Below, one piece after another: positions 21,267 to 31,834 of a stretch of DNA of 64,000 bases (within the stretch, counting starts at the first letter, position 1; every line of letters starts with the position of its first letter). Under the pieces are notes generated by a model that was not told where the DNA came from, did not search any database, and saw nothing but the letters and a program-made list of their open reading frames with translations. The position numbers were made by a program, and so were the translations under genes. The stretch comes from Nostoc sp. LPT. Its GTDB lineage: Bacteria; Cyanobacteriota; Cyanobacteriia; Cyanobacteriales; Nostocaceae. Location of the stretch: the NCBI RefSeq assembly GCF_017115165.1, contig NZ_JABXKF010000139.1, positions 123,638 to 187,637 on the forward strand. The letters run 5' to 3'.

Positions 21267-21704
21267 ATGGGACTTAGCGACGGACTTTTGAACCCGACCA
21301 AAAAGACTATGGTCATAGAGGACTGTTGCAACATGATCGAAGGACAGCTTGCATCCAAGTCAGGGATGAGTGGTATCGCTTTGAAAACTGCCTTTGCTGC
21401 TTTGAAGGGGGTTAAACCAGGGTACATTCCCTATGTCGTTGAGCAGATATTACCGCAATGCTTTACCGCTCTCGATCCCATCTGGAGTCAAGGCCTAGAG
21501 AAAGGCGACCCAGTTGAATATCTAAGTGCAAATCGCTCTAATACAGCAGATGCACTACTGAGTGTTACTGATGCGAGAGTCAAGAACTCAAACCGCCAAA
21601 TCGTACGAGGAACTTATGAAAAACTTCGCGGTTCAGCCAAAAAGCACGTAGAAGAAGCAGTGCCAGACTTAGCCAAAGTAATCGATAATTACACTAAGGT
21701 CTAA
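21267..21704 (+). CDS. Conserved hypothetical protein (145 aa)
   Basis: Intact ORF with GAGTGAAATG upstream; no recognised motif. Confidence 0.6.
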   Translation: MGLSDGLLNPTKKTMVIEDCCNMIEGQLASKSGMSGIALKTAFAALKGVKPGYIPYVVEQILPQCFTALDPIWSQGLEKGDPVEYLSANRSNTADALLSVTDARVKNSNRQIVRGTYEKLRGSAKKHVEEAVPDLAKVIDNYTKV

Positions 21705-21717
21705 GCCAGAGAAGTAG

Positions 21718-21740
21718 AGACGCGATTAATCGCGTCTTTT
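21718..21740 (+). terminator. Palindrome plus T-tract downstream of the 21267-21704 gene
   Basis: AGACGCGATTAATCGCGTCT perfect 20 bp palindrome followed by TTT. Confidence 0.55.
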
Positions 21741-22052
21741 AGATTAATCGATCGCGCAGTGTCTCTTCTGGAGAATCGCCTTTTTATATCAGTCGATCGA
21801 TTAGTTCAATTGTCTCGTCTGGCAAGGTGATGTTAATCTGGCGATGCATAATTTTTCACTCAGTTTTGCCCATCAAATTTAATATAGACATCTAAAGCAA
21901 TACAGTTCAGACCACCTCAAGAAAGTATCTAAAAATACTGCCTAACGCTTTTGCTCTCACTCATTTCTCTGGTTGTTCGACATGAAGTCAATGGAATCCA
22001 CTGTCGAGCTATTTTCGTTTGCTTTAGTACTGGAGTTTAGATAAAACTTTAA

Positions 22053-22856
22053 TTATTTTCTGTAACATCTGGTAGAACCACTTACACCAAATTGGTCAGA
22101 ACTAACTTTAAGAAACCATTCACCAAAATTGTCATATACATTTACGTTTTCTTTACCCCCTTGAAATTTCCCTGCAATCCCTATTAAAAAACAAGCAGCA
22201 TAATTAGAACCTAAATCAACGGTAGATTCACCTTTATCTAGTGGTTGCAGCAAAGTAGTTTCGTTCGTTAATTTAGTATAATTGTAGGCAGTTGGGATAC
22301 AGTATGCACTGGCACTAACCCCACCCCCAATCTGTTTGGAATTTATTTTTAATATCCATTCTCTAGAATAAGGATCAAGAGTAACTTGTACCTTTTCGGC
22401 ACCACCCCTAAATTTGCCTGAAATGCTACCTAAGAAACAAACACCATCCCCCTCATTAAAGCCATTTAGATTTATACTAGCTTCTGTTTCGTCGTCATTT
22501 TGGCTGAGATTGTAAGGACCAAAAACTGCTCCACTTGCACCTACTAAGTCAGTCCATTGAACACAATAAGCTTCCCCCCTGACACCACCACCAGATTGAT
22601 CAGAATCCCCGTTGAGAAACCACTGACCGTTTTTTATGTTGATTTCAATCTTCTCTCTACCACCTTCAAATTTACCTTGAATAGTTTTTAGAAAACATAC
22701 CCCTTTCCTAGCGTTTATCATAGGTTTAGGATTTCTATCAAAGTCTTGATTCCATTCAAACGACTCGCCTGCCATAGCTGAAGATGGCGAAAACACCCCA
22801 GAACTGATTAAGACCACGAAACCTAGCTGCTTTCCTAACTGTTTGATAAATTGCAT
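22053..22856 (-). CDS. Secreted hypothetical protein with three tandem ~75 aa repeats
   Basis: CFLKTIQGKFEGGREKIEI..., CFLGSISGKFRGGAEKVQV..., CFLIGIAGKFQGGKENVNV...; signal peptide. Confidence 0.7.
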   Translation of the reverse strand: MQFIKQLGKQLGFVVLISSGVFSPSSAMAGESFEWNQDFDRNPKPMINARKGVCFLKTIQGKFEGGREKIEINIKNGQWFLNGDSDQSGGGVRGEAYCVQWTDLVGASGAVFGPYNLSQNDDETEASINLNGFNEGDGVCFLGSISGKFRGGAEKVQVTLDPYSREWILKINSKQIGGGVSASAYCIPTAYNYTKLTNETTLLQPLDKGESTVDLGSNYAACFLIGIAGKFQGGKENVNVYDNFGEWFLKVSSDQFGVSGSTRCYRK

Positions 22857-23669
22857 TACTTAATCTCCATTAACAACAAGTGAACTGTACAGTTTCGCTA
22901 TTGAGGATGTTGATTTTTCCAAACTACCTAAGACAGCCATAGTTTGAACCTCTGTAGTTTCAAAGGATTAATTGTGTTGCAGAGTGTATTATTGCTCTTA
23001 CAACTTGATATTAGCAGTATACAAAAATTTTAGATAGTACTTAGACTGCATAAAATTTAGAACTTACGCACTGTACAAATTTATAATTTTGTGTGTTAAC
23101 GAAAATACGTTGTTACAGGCTGCGATTAATCATCCTTTGATAAATACTGGAATTTATACTAAAAGCCATACGAGAGAACCGCAAATCAAATAGTGGTCAG
23201 AGTTTCTACTCCATCCATTCCGCCAAAACCATGAGGTATAGCCGTAGCCACATAGTTAGGACAATGTTGATTGCTAAAAGCCTTGATTTCACGCTTGTTT
23301 ATACTCAGCACGGGCTAAACGCCCCGCTGACGCTAACAGCACTTTGCACTTTGCTATAAATCTCCTGACTGGAAGACCGGACAGTCGCGGGCTAGTAGAA
23401 TTCGCTATTCAATCGTTAAAAAGCGTACTAGTACTTCACGTAAGACTGAGCAAAAACCTGCTTGATTTCTAATTTTTTTAATTTTTCTTTTTGCTTCTGC
23501 TCAACTCAGCTTCCCTGAGTCATTTTGTGCTTTTTAGTCTAAAGTCCAGTTAGTATCGTTACGCAAAAAAAGCGATAATGCTATAGTAGTATGGAAATCC
23601 AGCAAGATTTCCCTAAATTTATCGCATTTGAGTGTAGAATAAATACTCAAATGTCTGAATAATATAGTT

Positions 23670-23754
23670 GGAGAGGTGTCCGAGCGGTTCATGGTGACGC
23701 ACTCGAAATGCGTTTTGGGGAAACTCAACGGGGGTTCGAATCCCCCCCTCTCCG
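23670..23754 (+). tRNA. tRNA-Ser (anticodon CGA)
   Basis: GGAGAGG acceptor arm paired with CCTCTCC; anticodon loop CTCGAAA; long variable arm; GGGGGTTCGAATCCCCC T-arm. Confidence 0.95.
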
Positions 23755-23777
23755 TCCAAAAGATTACTGAAAATTTA

Positions 23778-23901
23778 GGCGTTGCTGAATCAAGGGATGA
23801 TTCTTGTAGGGTGGGCGACACGAGAGCCCTGAAATACAAGGGACGGGCTTTTCGGCCCATCCCACAAAACTAGCAAAATCATCCCGCAAATATGCAACGC
23901 C
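23778..23901. mobile_element. 124 bp MITE-like element with terminal inverted repeats and an 8 bp target duplication
   Basis: Ends GGCGTTGC...GCAACGCC with extended homology GGGATGATT/AATCATCCC; flanked by AAAATTTA at 23770-23777 and 23902-23909. Confidence 0.9.
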
Positions 23902-24095
23902 AAAATTTACTACAATGTGGCTGAAATTTGCCTACCTTTAACAATAATCTTGAGCAACTTGTCTGTTTATTTGCAAGTGAAATAGGATTATCGCTTAATA
24001 ATTACGTAGTCAAATATTTGCTAATAAGCACTAAAATATACATCACTAACACAGATTTTTGGGATAAACTAATGCCATCGTGTGAGGAGTGAACG

Positions 24096-25280
24096 ATGGT
24101 AGATCGCAGCTTGAAGCAAGTATTCTCATTTAGTCTTATTAGCATTTGTTTATATCTGGGTATTAGTATAGGAGTCATTATCCGGCTTGGGCAATCACAG
24201 CGATTAAACGCTGCTACTACACCTACTGAGCCTGGGCAATTTCCATTAGCTATTCCTGAACTTACGCCATTAATAACAGAACAACAAACCTTTCCAGATA
24301 CTATTACCATCAAAGCCGTTGGAGATATTATTCCCGGCACTAATTTCCCTAACTATAGATTACCCCGCTTTCAAGATCAATTATTACCAAAGTCAGTGAG
24401 AACTCACTTGCAAGGAGCTGATATCTTGTTTGGTAATTTTGAAAGTAGCCTAACTAATTATCCCTATACTGCCAAAGATATTAGCCGAGGACAAGTCTTT
24501 GCCTTTCGCTCTCCACCTGGATATGCTCGGTTTTTTGCTGAAGCTGGTTTTGATGTGTTCAATATGGCAAATAACCATGCAATGGACTTCGGCCCGATAG
24601 GGTTCAAAGATACAATGAAAAATCTTCAGACTGTGGGTATTGCAACATTAGGTCATAAAAATCAAATTCTTTATTTGGAAGCTAACAATATCCCCGTGGC
24701 AATGGTCGGGTTTTCTCCTTATGAAATGTATAATTCCATCCATAATTTAGGAGCAGCTAAAGCACTCGTGGCAGAAGCCAAAAATAAAGCCAATATTGTA
24801 GTAGTATCGATGCACGCTGGAGCGGAAGGAACGGGGGCACTACACGTTAAGAATCAAACAGAGTTTTTTTATGGAGAAAACCGAGGTAATGCGATCGCCT
24901 TTGCTCGAAACATGATTGATGCAGGAGCAGACTTAGTACTAGGACATGGACCTCACGTTCCCAGAGCGATGGAAATTTATAAGGGAAAAATCATTGCCTA
25001 TTCTTTAGGAAACTTTTTGGGATATCGGACTTTATCTACAAATGCCCAAACAGGTGACTCAATGATTTTAGAAGTCAAACTCAACTCAGCAGGAGATTTG
25101 GTTTCAAGTAAAATTATTCCCGTTCGGATGGATCGGCAGGGAATTCCTCATATTGATCGGAGTTTTCAAACTGTGAGACTTATGCGTTATTTGAATAATC
25201 AAGCTTTTCCCAAGAATCCGGTAAAGATTAATAAGAAGGGGGAAGTTGTTATACAGACTAGTACAGCACGGCGTAAATAA
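24096..25280 (+). CDS. CapA/PGA_cap family protein
   Basis: TIKAVGDIIPGTNFP, GADILFGNFESSLT, NMANNHAMDFGPIGFKDT, GADLVLGHGPHVPRAMEIYKGKIIAYSLGNFLG. Confidence 0.92.
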   Translation: MVDRSLKQVFSFSLISICLYLGISIGVIIRLGQSQRLNAATTPTEPGQFPLAIPELTPLITEQQTFPDTITIKAVGDIIPGTNFPNYRLPRFQDQLLPKSVRTHLQGADILFGNFESSLTNYPYTAKDISRGQVFAFRSPPGYARFFAEAGFDVFNMANNHAMDFGPIGFKDTMKNLQTVGIATLGHKNQILYLEANNIPVAMVGFSPYEMYNSIHNLGAAKALVAEAKNKANIVVVSMHAGAEGTGALHVKNQTEFFYGENRGNAIAFARNMIDAGADLVLGHGPHVPRAMEIYKGKIIAYSLGNFLGYRTLSTNAQTGDSMILEVKLNSAGDLVSSKIIPVRMDRQGIPHIDRSFQTVRLMRYLNNQAFPKNPVKINKKGEVVIQTSTARRK

Positions 25281-25489
25281 ACATACCATTTCAAATGGTG
25301 TAAAAGCCCGAAATACAATTATGCGTGACTTTTGACTTTTGACTTCCGCCTTGCGGTACTAGGCTCGATCCTTCCTAAAATAATTACTAATTCGGAATTC
25401 GGAATTCGTAATTAGTTAATAGGAGTCAGCGCTGTGCTGGACTCACCGCGCTGCTTCACCAAAATCCCAAATTGAAAATCTCAAATTGA

Positions 25490-27112
25490 CTAGTTATTGT
25501 CATCCTGTGGCTTTTCCTCAAACTTTTGAATATTCTGGGATTGACTATTAGTCGGTGAATTTTGCTTTTCCAGTGTTGGTACTACCACAGCAGAAGGATC
25601 TGATTGTTTGGATTCTGTTGGTGGTGCTGGTGGTATAAGTACGGGTTTTGACGGACTTACGGGTTGAGGGGAGGCAGGATTTTGACTAGAAGCGGGTAAG
25701 TTATTTTGTGGAAATGGCAATGGTGCGGGGGAAGCATTTCGAGATGAGCGGATTGCCCGTAGTTTCTCCACTAAGGAGGGTGTGGGTGAAACGCTAGGCG
25801 AAGGTGTGGATTGTTCGGAATTACCGCGTTGCGATTCTCTTGTAGGGCTGCTGGTAGATTCTTCTTGGGAAGAACGACGATTGCGGCGACGCTGCTTGGA
25901 ATTAGAGCCAGATCCTGTTTCCGTTCTTGAGGTAGTGTTAGTCTTTTCACCTGAAGGTGAAGATGTAGTATCAAAATTAGGTGCTTTCGCGCCTGATTCT
26001 TGAGTTGGCTTTTCAACAATTGGCTTTGCGGACGGCTGCTGAGATTTGGGTAATATACTCGCGATCCCAAAACCTGCTGTAGCAGCAACTAGGGCTACAC
26101 CCATACCAATAAATATCTTAGACGATCCTAGCTTTTTAGCCAGTACGGTTTCCTTGGCGATGCCTGGGTTGGGTTGCGCCAACACAGATGGTCTATGAAT
26201 AGAATTTTGGGCTGTTTTCCCAATTAAAGTTGCTGCTTGCTGGGCTGATAAATTGACAGTTGGCACTGCGTAAGTGGGTAAAACTTGCGATGTCCCATTC
26301 ACCTCATTTCCAGGTAGCAATTGCAGCCATTCAGCAACTGTCGCTGGCCGAAAACGAGACTCTACCGCCATCCCACGCATTACTGCCTGGTTGACAACAG
26401 CACTCAAGTGTGGTTGCAGTTCGCGGGGGGAAGGCATTTGTTCGCGATCGCGCAATAATGCTGGCATAGGAACTTGGGCTGTCAACAGTGCATACAAAGT
26501 TGCTGCCAAACCATAAACATCCGTGGCGGGTGTACGCGCCGCTTGCGTCATATACTGCTCAATGGGAGAATAACCCTCAGAAACCAGACCTGTGTGAGTC
26601 TGTCTGACACCGCCATTAAATTCTCTGGCAATACCAAAATCAATCAGTACTACTTCCTGTGTTCCTTGGCGAAGAATGATATTATCTGGTTTGACATCGC
26701 GGTGTAACAAACCGTTGTTATGTACTACCTGCAACGCTGCTCCAATTTGCCGGATGTAATGAATTGCTGTGGCTTCAGGCAAAGTTATCCCTGGTAATAC
26801 AAATGCGTCTCCCAAGGTTTCGCCAGGAATGTATTCCATCACCATATAAGGCAGTCCGGCTTCCACAAAAAAGTCACTAACTCGGACTATATTTGGGTGA
26901 ATACACGTCGCTAATCGTCTGGCTTCATCTTGGAATTGGCGCTCGAATTTGGCAAAATCAGGATGTTGTCGCAGCCGTTCATTGATGGTTTTCATCACCA
27001 CCTTCTGACCCAAGTAGTGATGTGTAGCTTTAAAGGTAATGCCAAAGCCACCCCGCCCTATTTCTTGAATTAAGGTATATTTTCCATCCTGCAAAATTGT
27101 GCCTGCTAACAT
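25490..27112 (-). CDS. Serine/threonine protein kinase with a Ser/Pro-rich C-terminus
   Basis: [54 protein letters not shown]-region [10 protein letters not shown]; one TM segment. Confidence 0.95.
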   Translation of the reverse strand: MLAGTILQDGKYTLIQEIGRGGFGITFKATHHYLGQKVVMKTINERLRQHPDFAKFERQFQDEARRLATCIHPNIVRVSDFFVEAGLPYMVMEYIPGETLGDAFVLPGITLPEATAIHYIRQIGAALQVVHNNGLLHRDVKPDNIILRQGTQEVVLIDFGIAREFNGGVRQTHTGLVSEGYSPIEQYMTQAARTPATDVYGLAATLYALLTAQVPMPALLRDREQMPSPRELQPHLSAVVNQAVMRGMAVESRFRPATVAEWLQLLPGNEVNGTSQVLPTYAVPTVNLSAQQAATLIGKTAQNSIHRPSVLAQPNPGIAKETVLAKKLGSSKIFIGMGVALVAATAGFGIASILPKSQQPSAKPIVEKPTQESGAKAPNFDTTSSPSGEKTNTTSRTETGSGSNSKQRRRNRRSSQEESTSSPTRESQRGNSEQSTPSPSVSPTPSLVEKLRAIRSSRNASPAPLPFPQNNLPASSQNPASPQPVSPSKPVLIPPAPPTESKQSDPSAVVVPTLEKQNSPTNSQSQNIQKFEEKPQDDNN

Positions 27113-27594
27113 AAAGAGTCCTGAGTCCTGAGTGAGCAGATAAGTACCGAGTCCTGAGTTTTAAGAGATTTCTCAAAAATTTTCCCATATTTTTATCAGG
27201 CAGGGTTCTTGCCTGTCTATTTTACGGGATGATTTAGTTGTTGAAATTCCTGAAGTGAGAAAGACCTCCCCACGATCGCAACAGTTTTATCTTTCTCAGA
27301 TGATAGCGCGGGAGTGCGGCAAGCTTAAAGCGGAAGACGGGCTAAGGCTATTTTTTAGGTTTTATAGAAAAGTAGGCTAAAGTTTCGTGTCACGCAATAG
27401 TTTTGTTATTAAAACAGAATTCAGGAGTCAGGAGCAAAGCCAAAGACGCTCCGCCAAAGCGTCAGAATTCAGGATGAATTCTTTACAACTAGCGAATTTT
27501 GTTAAATTTCTGTTTCAACTCACTAGAATCTTGCTTAGTTTTGGATTTTAGATGTATCTGAAATCTAAAATCCAAAATCTAAAATCCAAAATTC

Positions 27595-28308
27595 TTACAG
27601 TTGCCGCACTAATGGCTGACCATCTTTGACTTCACCAATCAAAACTAAATCGACACAGTTAACGAAGATGCCATTTTCCAGAACGCCGGGAATGTTATTC
27701 AATGTCTTTTCTAGTCCGGCTGGATCTTCAATAGAGTCAAATCTGACATCTAAGACAAAGTTCCCTTGGTCAGTGATTACTGGCCCAGCTTTTTTTACAC
27801 CCATGCGGAGTTCTGGTTGACCACCGAGTTTTTTGATGGCACTGGTTACAGGAGTAATTGCCATTGGAATTACTTCCACGGGCACAGCGAAACTAGAACC
27901 TAAGCGGTCTACTAACTTACCACTGTCTACTACGACGATGAACTGTTCTGCTAGGTAGTCTACGACTTTTTCGCGGGTATGTGCTGCACCACCGCCTTTA
28001 ATCAAATTCTTCTGCGGATCGACTTCATCTGCGCCATCAATGGCAATATCGATGCGATCAATAGCATCTAAGGTGGCCAGAGGAACACCGTACTGCTTCG
28101 CCAGCACTTCTGACTGAAACGAGGTAGGTATACCAATGATATCTTTGAGTTCACCAGACTTGAGGCGATCGCCCAAAAACTGAATCGTATATGCTGTAGT
28201 TGACCCCGTACCCAACCCGACAATGGAACCCGACTTGACTAGGGCGGCGGCGGCTTTGCCAACTTCTTGCTTCATCAACTTTACGGGATCTGCTGCTGTC
28301 ATTCCCAA
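27595..28308 (-). CDS. rpiA: Ribose-5-phosphate isomerase A
   Basis: [50 protein letters not shown]. Confidence 0.96.
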   Translation of the reverse strand: MGMTAADPVKLMKQEVGKAAAALVKSGSIVGLGTGSTTAYTIQFLGDRLKSGELKDIIGIPTSFQSEVLAKQYGVPLATLDAIDRIDIAIDGADEVDPQKNLIKGGGAAHTREKVVDYLAEQFIVVVDSGKLVDRLGSSFAVPVEVIPMAITPVTSAIKKLGGQPELRMGVKKAGPVITDQGNFVLDVRFDSIEDPAGLEKTLNNIPGVLENGIFVNCVDLVLIGEVKDGQPLVRQL

Positions 28309-28494
28309 AACTCCTGAAAAACTGACTATAGTCCATAGTAGTGGGCAGATAACGTCAAAAGATAAAAGGTAAAAAACAAGTTTTTGCTAGTTTCTACTTC
28401 CTTGATTAGGGACTTCCAAAAAATAAAACATCCTAGTGTCCGGAACAAAGGAGATGACTGATGTAGAAATAATGTATATTAATATACGAATTTA

Positions 28495-28974
28495 ATGAAC
28501 CACCCCCAGTACACCGTTCCTACTTTTAAGCAACTTTTCGCTGAGATTGACCCGGAAATAGCAAATACCTTCACGGTAGAGCAATTAGAAGCGATAAAAA
28601 AGGGTTTGTCCTCTCGTGCTAGGACACGTCATTCTATAGACATAAGAGTTTCAGTACCAATTCCCGGATTAAGGTTTTATCTGGTGTTGCTAGCAGGTTC
28701 AGAACGTCGCTCTCAAGTGCGTTTACGCTCTGAAAAAGGTTTATATCCTTTTTGGACTCCTGCCAATATCTTGTTCCTCATAGGATTTCTAATCATTCTA
28801 TCGACTTGTAGCTACACTATATTTTCTTTTGCATTGTCTTCACTTACTCCCACATCTAGCTCCTATTACCCTACTTCAATTCCTTGGATTGACGATAAAT
28901 CAGAATGTGAACACACTGGTAGAATCTGGAATCATGGGAAGTGCTGGGATACTGAACACAGTCCTAATTTTTAA
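28495..28974 (+). CDS. Hypothetical membrane protein
   Basis: ORF with one TM segment NILFLIGFLIILSTCSYTIFSF. Confidence 0.5.
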   Translation: MNHPQYTVPTFKQLFAEIDPEIANTFTVEQLEAIKKGLSSRARTRHSIDIRVSVPIPGLRFYLVLLAGSERRSQVRLRSEKGLYPFWTPANILFLIGFLIILSTCSYTIFSFALSSLTPTSSSYYPTSIPWIDDKSECEHTGRIWNHGKCWDTEHSPNF

Positions 28975-29116
28975 AATTTATAGCCACACCCTGCGTAGCT
29001 AAAGCAACATTGCCCAGCCTAAATTCGTCACTAGCTGAGTTACAGGTTATTAGAAACACCAAATTTTGCGTTAACCTCAGTAACGTAGTTTTTTAAATTC
29101 ACGTTAGTAGTTAAAA

Positions 29117-29803
29117 GTGCTTATCATGATGCGTCAGCTTTCAATTTCTCTATCTTTAATGGCACTACTACAAAGCTTGCCAGCAATTGCTCAAGTACCA
29201 GAATCTACTTCTGGAATCCCATCTGATTCCATTCAACAGGTAACTGCTGTCAAATGGATGACAAACTTTCCCGATGGCAAATTTTATCCCGAAAGGTTAG
29301 TGAGTCGGGCAGAATTAGCCTCGATTATGGTAAAAGCATTTCGCCTAGATAAAAGAGAAGCTGTTACCAAAGAAAATTTAACTATTCCAGATGTTCCTCG
29401 TTCTTATTGGGCATTTAATGATATACAGACAGTCTTAAAAACTGACATCATGAAAGGCTATCGAGGCAATGAATTCTTCCCTAACCAAAAGGTGACAAGG
29501 GCAGAAGCTTTGGCTATTTTCGCCCAGGCTTATGGTGTATTTCAATTTCCTGATGCCGCTGTGAATGAGATTCTAGCTTCACATCCAGATGAAAAATCTA
29601 TCCCAGCTTGGGCTAGAAAAGCGATCGCTACAGTCGCTACTGAGGGATTTCTGAATACAGATGCTCAAGGCAATATTTCTCCATTAAAACCCGTAACCCG
29701 TGGGGATATGGCTTATGTATTGAGTAAATATTTGCAACGACAACAGCAACAACCCGAAACACCAGAAGTTCCGATGATTCCAAATAGCCCACAATCACCT
29801 TAA
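29117..29803 (+). CDS. S-layer homology (SLH) domain protein
   Basis: NFPDGKFYPERLVSRAELASIMVKAFR; GNEFFPNQKVTRAEALAIFAQAYG; signal peptide. Confidence 0.85.
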   Translation: MLIMMRQLSISLSLMALLQSLPAIAQVPESTSGIPSDSIQQVTAVKWMTNFPDGKFYPERLVSRAELASIMVKAFRLDKREAVTKENLTIPDVPRSYWAFNDIQTVLKTDIMKGYRGNEFFPNQKVTRAEALAIFAQAYGVFQFPDAAVNEILASHPDEKSIPAWARKAIATVATEGFLNTDAQGNISPLKPVTRGDMAYVLSKYLQRQQQQPETPEVPMIPNSPQSP

Positions 29804-29834
29804 CTAGACTTTATCAAGCCAACGTACTCAAAAT

Positions 29835-31100
29835 CTAGTTTTGACCCGGATTTCTATACTTGTCTTGAAGTTGACGAAGAAGATATAAGGAATTAGATTG
29901 TGTTGGTTGCTGCAAGACATTATTCCCATAATTAGTTTGTGGTGGTTGGGTCGGTTGCTGCAAGCCATTATTCCCATAATTAGTTTGTGGTAGTTGGGTC
30001 GGTTGCTGCAAGCCATTATTCCCATAATTAGTTTGTGGTAGTTGGGTCGGTTGCTGCAAGCCATAATTCCCATATCCCACAGGGTTTGTGGGTGTGACAA
30101 CACTTTGACTCGGACTTTGGCTAGAGTAAGGTACAGTATTACTTGGTACTACATTAGGCACTACTTGACCGTTATTTAAATTATTGTAGGGATTTTGCGG
30201 TAAGTTCGTACCCGTAGTTAACCCATTATTAGGCAATACCTGACCGTTATTTAAATTCCTGTAGGAATTTTGTGGTAAGTTCGTACCCGTTGACGTGTTG
30301 CCTGTCACAGGAGTTAACCCAGTGCTTGGTATAGAATTCTGACTGGTTAAGCTATTGATGGGTGGCATTAAGGTTGTTCCTGGAACGGAGACTTGCCCTA
30401 AAGCATTTGTCTGAGTTGCAGTGGTACTATTGAAGCTAGACAATTTCTGGTTTGTCGATTGATTAAGCGCTGCTTGCAGAGGGTTGATAGAGAGAGAATT
30501 TTGATTCTTATTGGTTTGATTAGTGAATCCAACATCCAGGCTAGAAGATGTTTGGTCTCCCCCTGTTGGTGCAGACGCCGCATTTAAGGTTTTAAAACCT
30601 AGAAACTGGTTACTACTATTAACTGTTCCAGTACGCAATAAATTGTCTGTTTGTTGGACAAAGGGATTTTTCGCGGTTGAGGAGGTGTCGCCGTTAACGC
30701 CTAAATCAGGATTTAATTTGGTATTATTAGCAGACTTTTGTTTGTTAATTACATCATCTAATAAGCCTTTGCTCTTTTTTGCCTCAGTCTTTTGCTCAGA
30801 CCCATTTGCGGTTGATGAGACAGTTGCTTGCTCAAAGTCATTAAATAAAACTGGCAGGTTATCAATATCTGCGGCAATAGCTTTGTTTTCTTGTGACAGG
30901 GAGGAATCAGCAGATTTTTCTAAAACGACAGGTTTTTTTTGCTTATAAACGAAAATATCTGGGTTTGACCAGTATTCCCAGGTTGCTAGCCCAACTACAG
31001 ATAAAAAAATCGCAGTTCCCCAAAAACCAGGCCGCCCTAGATTCCATAACCTGGCTTTTAGATAGCGTAAGTAGGCGGGAGGATAATGACGATTTGGCAT
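29835..31100 (-). CDS. Hypothetical membrane-anchored N/Q/P/T-rich repeat protein
   Basis: One N-terminal TM; C-terminal NYGNNGLQQPTQLPQT repeats. Confidence 0.65.
   Translation of the reverse strand: MPNRHYPPAYLRYLKARLWNLGRPGFWGTAIFLSVVGLATWEYWSNPDIFVYKQKKPVVLEKSADSSLSQENKAIAADIDNLPVLFNDFEQATVSSTANGSEQKTEAKKSKGLLDDVINKQKSANNTKLNPDLGVNGDTSSTAKNPFVQQTDNLLRTGTVNSSNQFLGFKTLNAASAPTGGDQTSSSLDVGFTNQTNKNQNSLSINPLQAALNQSTNQKLSSFNSTTATQTNALGQVSVPGTTLMPPINSLTSQNSIPSTGLTPVTGNTSTGTNLPQNSYRNLNNGQVLPNNGLTTGTNLPQNPYNNLNNGQVVPNVVPSNTVPYSSQSPSQSVVTPTNPVGYGNYGLQQPTQLPQTNYGNNGLQQPTQLPQTNYGNNGLQQPTQPPQTNYGNNVLQQPTQSNSLYLLRQLQDKYRNPGQN
29904..30080 (-). repeat. Coding tandem repeat, 48 bp unit, about 3.5 copies
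   Basis: GGTTGCTGCAAGCCATTATTCCCATAATTAGTTTGTGGTAGTTGGGTC. Confidence 0.95.
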
Positions 31101-31834
31101 GGGATTTGGTAAGTGAGATTTACTAGAAATTGATGAAATTCGACGGAAGAGGCATTGCTGTTTGATGCTTTTATCTGCCTGGGAAGGAAATGTCTCAACT
31201 AAAGTTCGATTGTGATTTCATCGTAACTTCTCAAGAAATTATTAGTCATTAGGAAGTCAAAAATTTACTATTTACGTTTTTATACTAAACATTTTAGTTT
31301 AACAGGTTTTGAGTATCTTAGCTGCGATCGCCCCAGCTTCCATTTTCGCTATCTTGATTTTCTACAGGACTAACAACTTATTGATGGTGCTTACCGAAGA
31401 ATGGATAGCTTTTACAATATCTACAATATTCACTTTGAGTAGCAGAGGTGGCATCTGTGTGGTGGAAATATTTAAAATACCCCGCTTTTGTCACTCTCCG
31501 AAAACTTTTGCCATAGAAAACTGCTGTAGTTAATAAAAAATAATTACCAACTGTAACTTTTTTGTAACGATTCAGGTGCAGGGATAGGGCAAATGCATCT
31601 CAATTTTGACAAACTGGTAAGTAGAGGTGTGTTTAAAGTAGTATAAATAGACTAAATGACTAATTAAGTGAGCGATCGCTAGTTCTACCTCTTTCAATAA
31701 ATCCTAAATATGTCAGAGATTGCTGATTTCTCGGCTTCTAAGCTTTTGTCGTTAGATTGCGATCGGGGTTTGCGGTGCAGTTTCCGAAATAAGCAGGCGC
31801 AGGGATGCGTTGATGTTTAATATAAACCTGTTTT

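Noticed and set aside
23534-23873. ORFs on both strands covering 23534-23873
   Set aside because: They overlap tRNA-Ser and the adjacent MITE; no plausible protein.
25771-26707. Alternative-frame ORFs in the Ser/Thr kinase gene
   Set aside because: Low-complexity coding bias produces frames on both strands; no independent start signals.
29904-30080. Regularly spaced repeats resembling a CRISPR array
   Set aside because: The 48 bp units are contiguous, in frame with a CDS and have no unique spacers.
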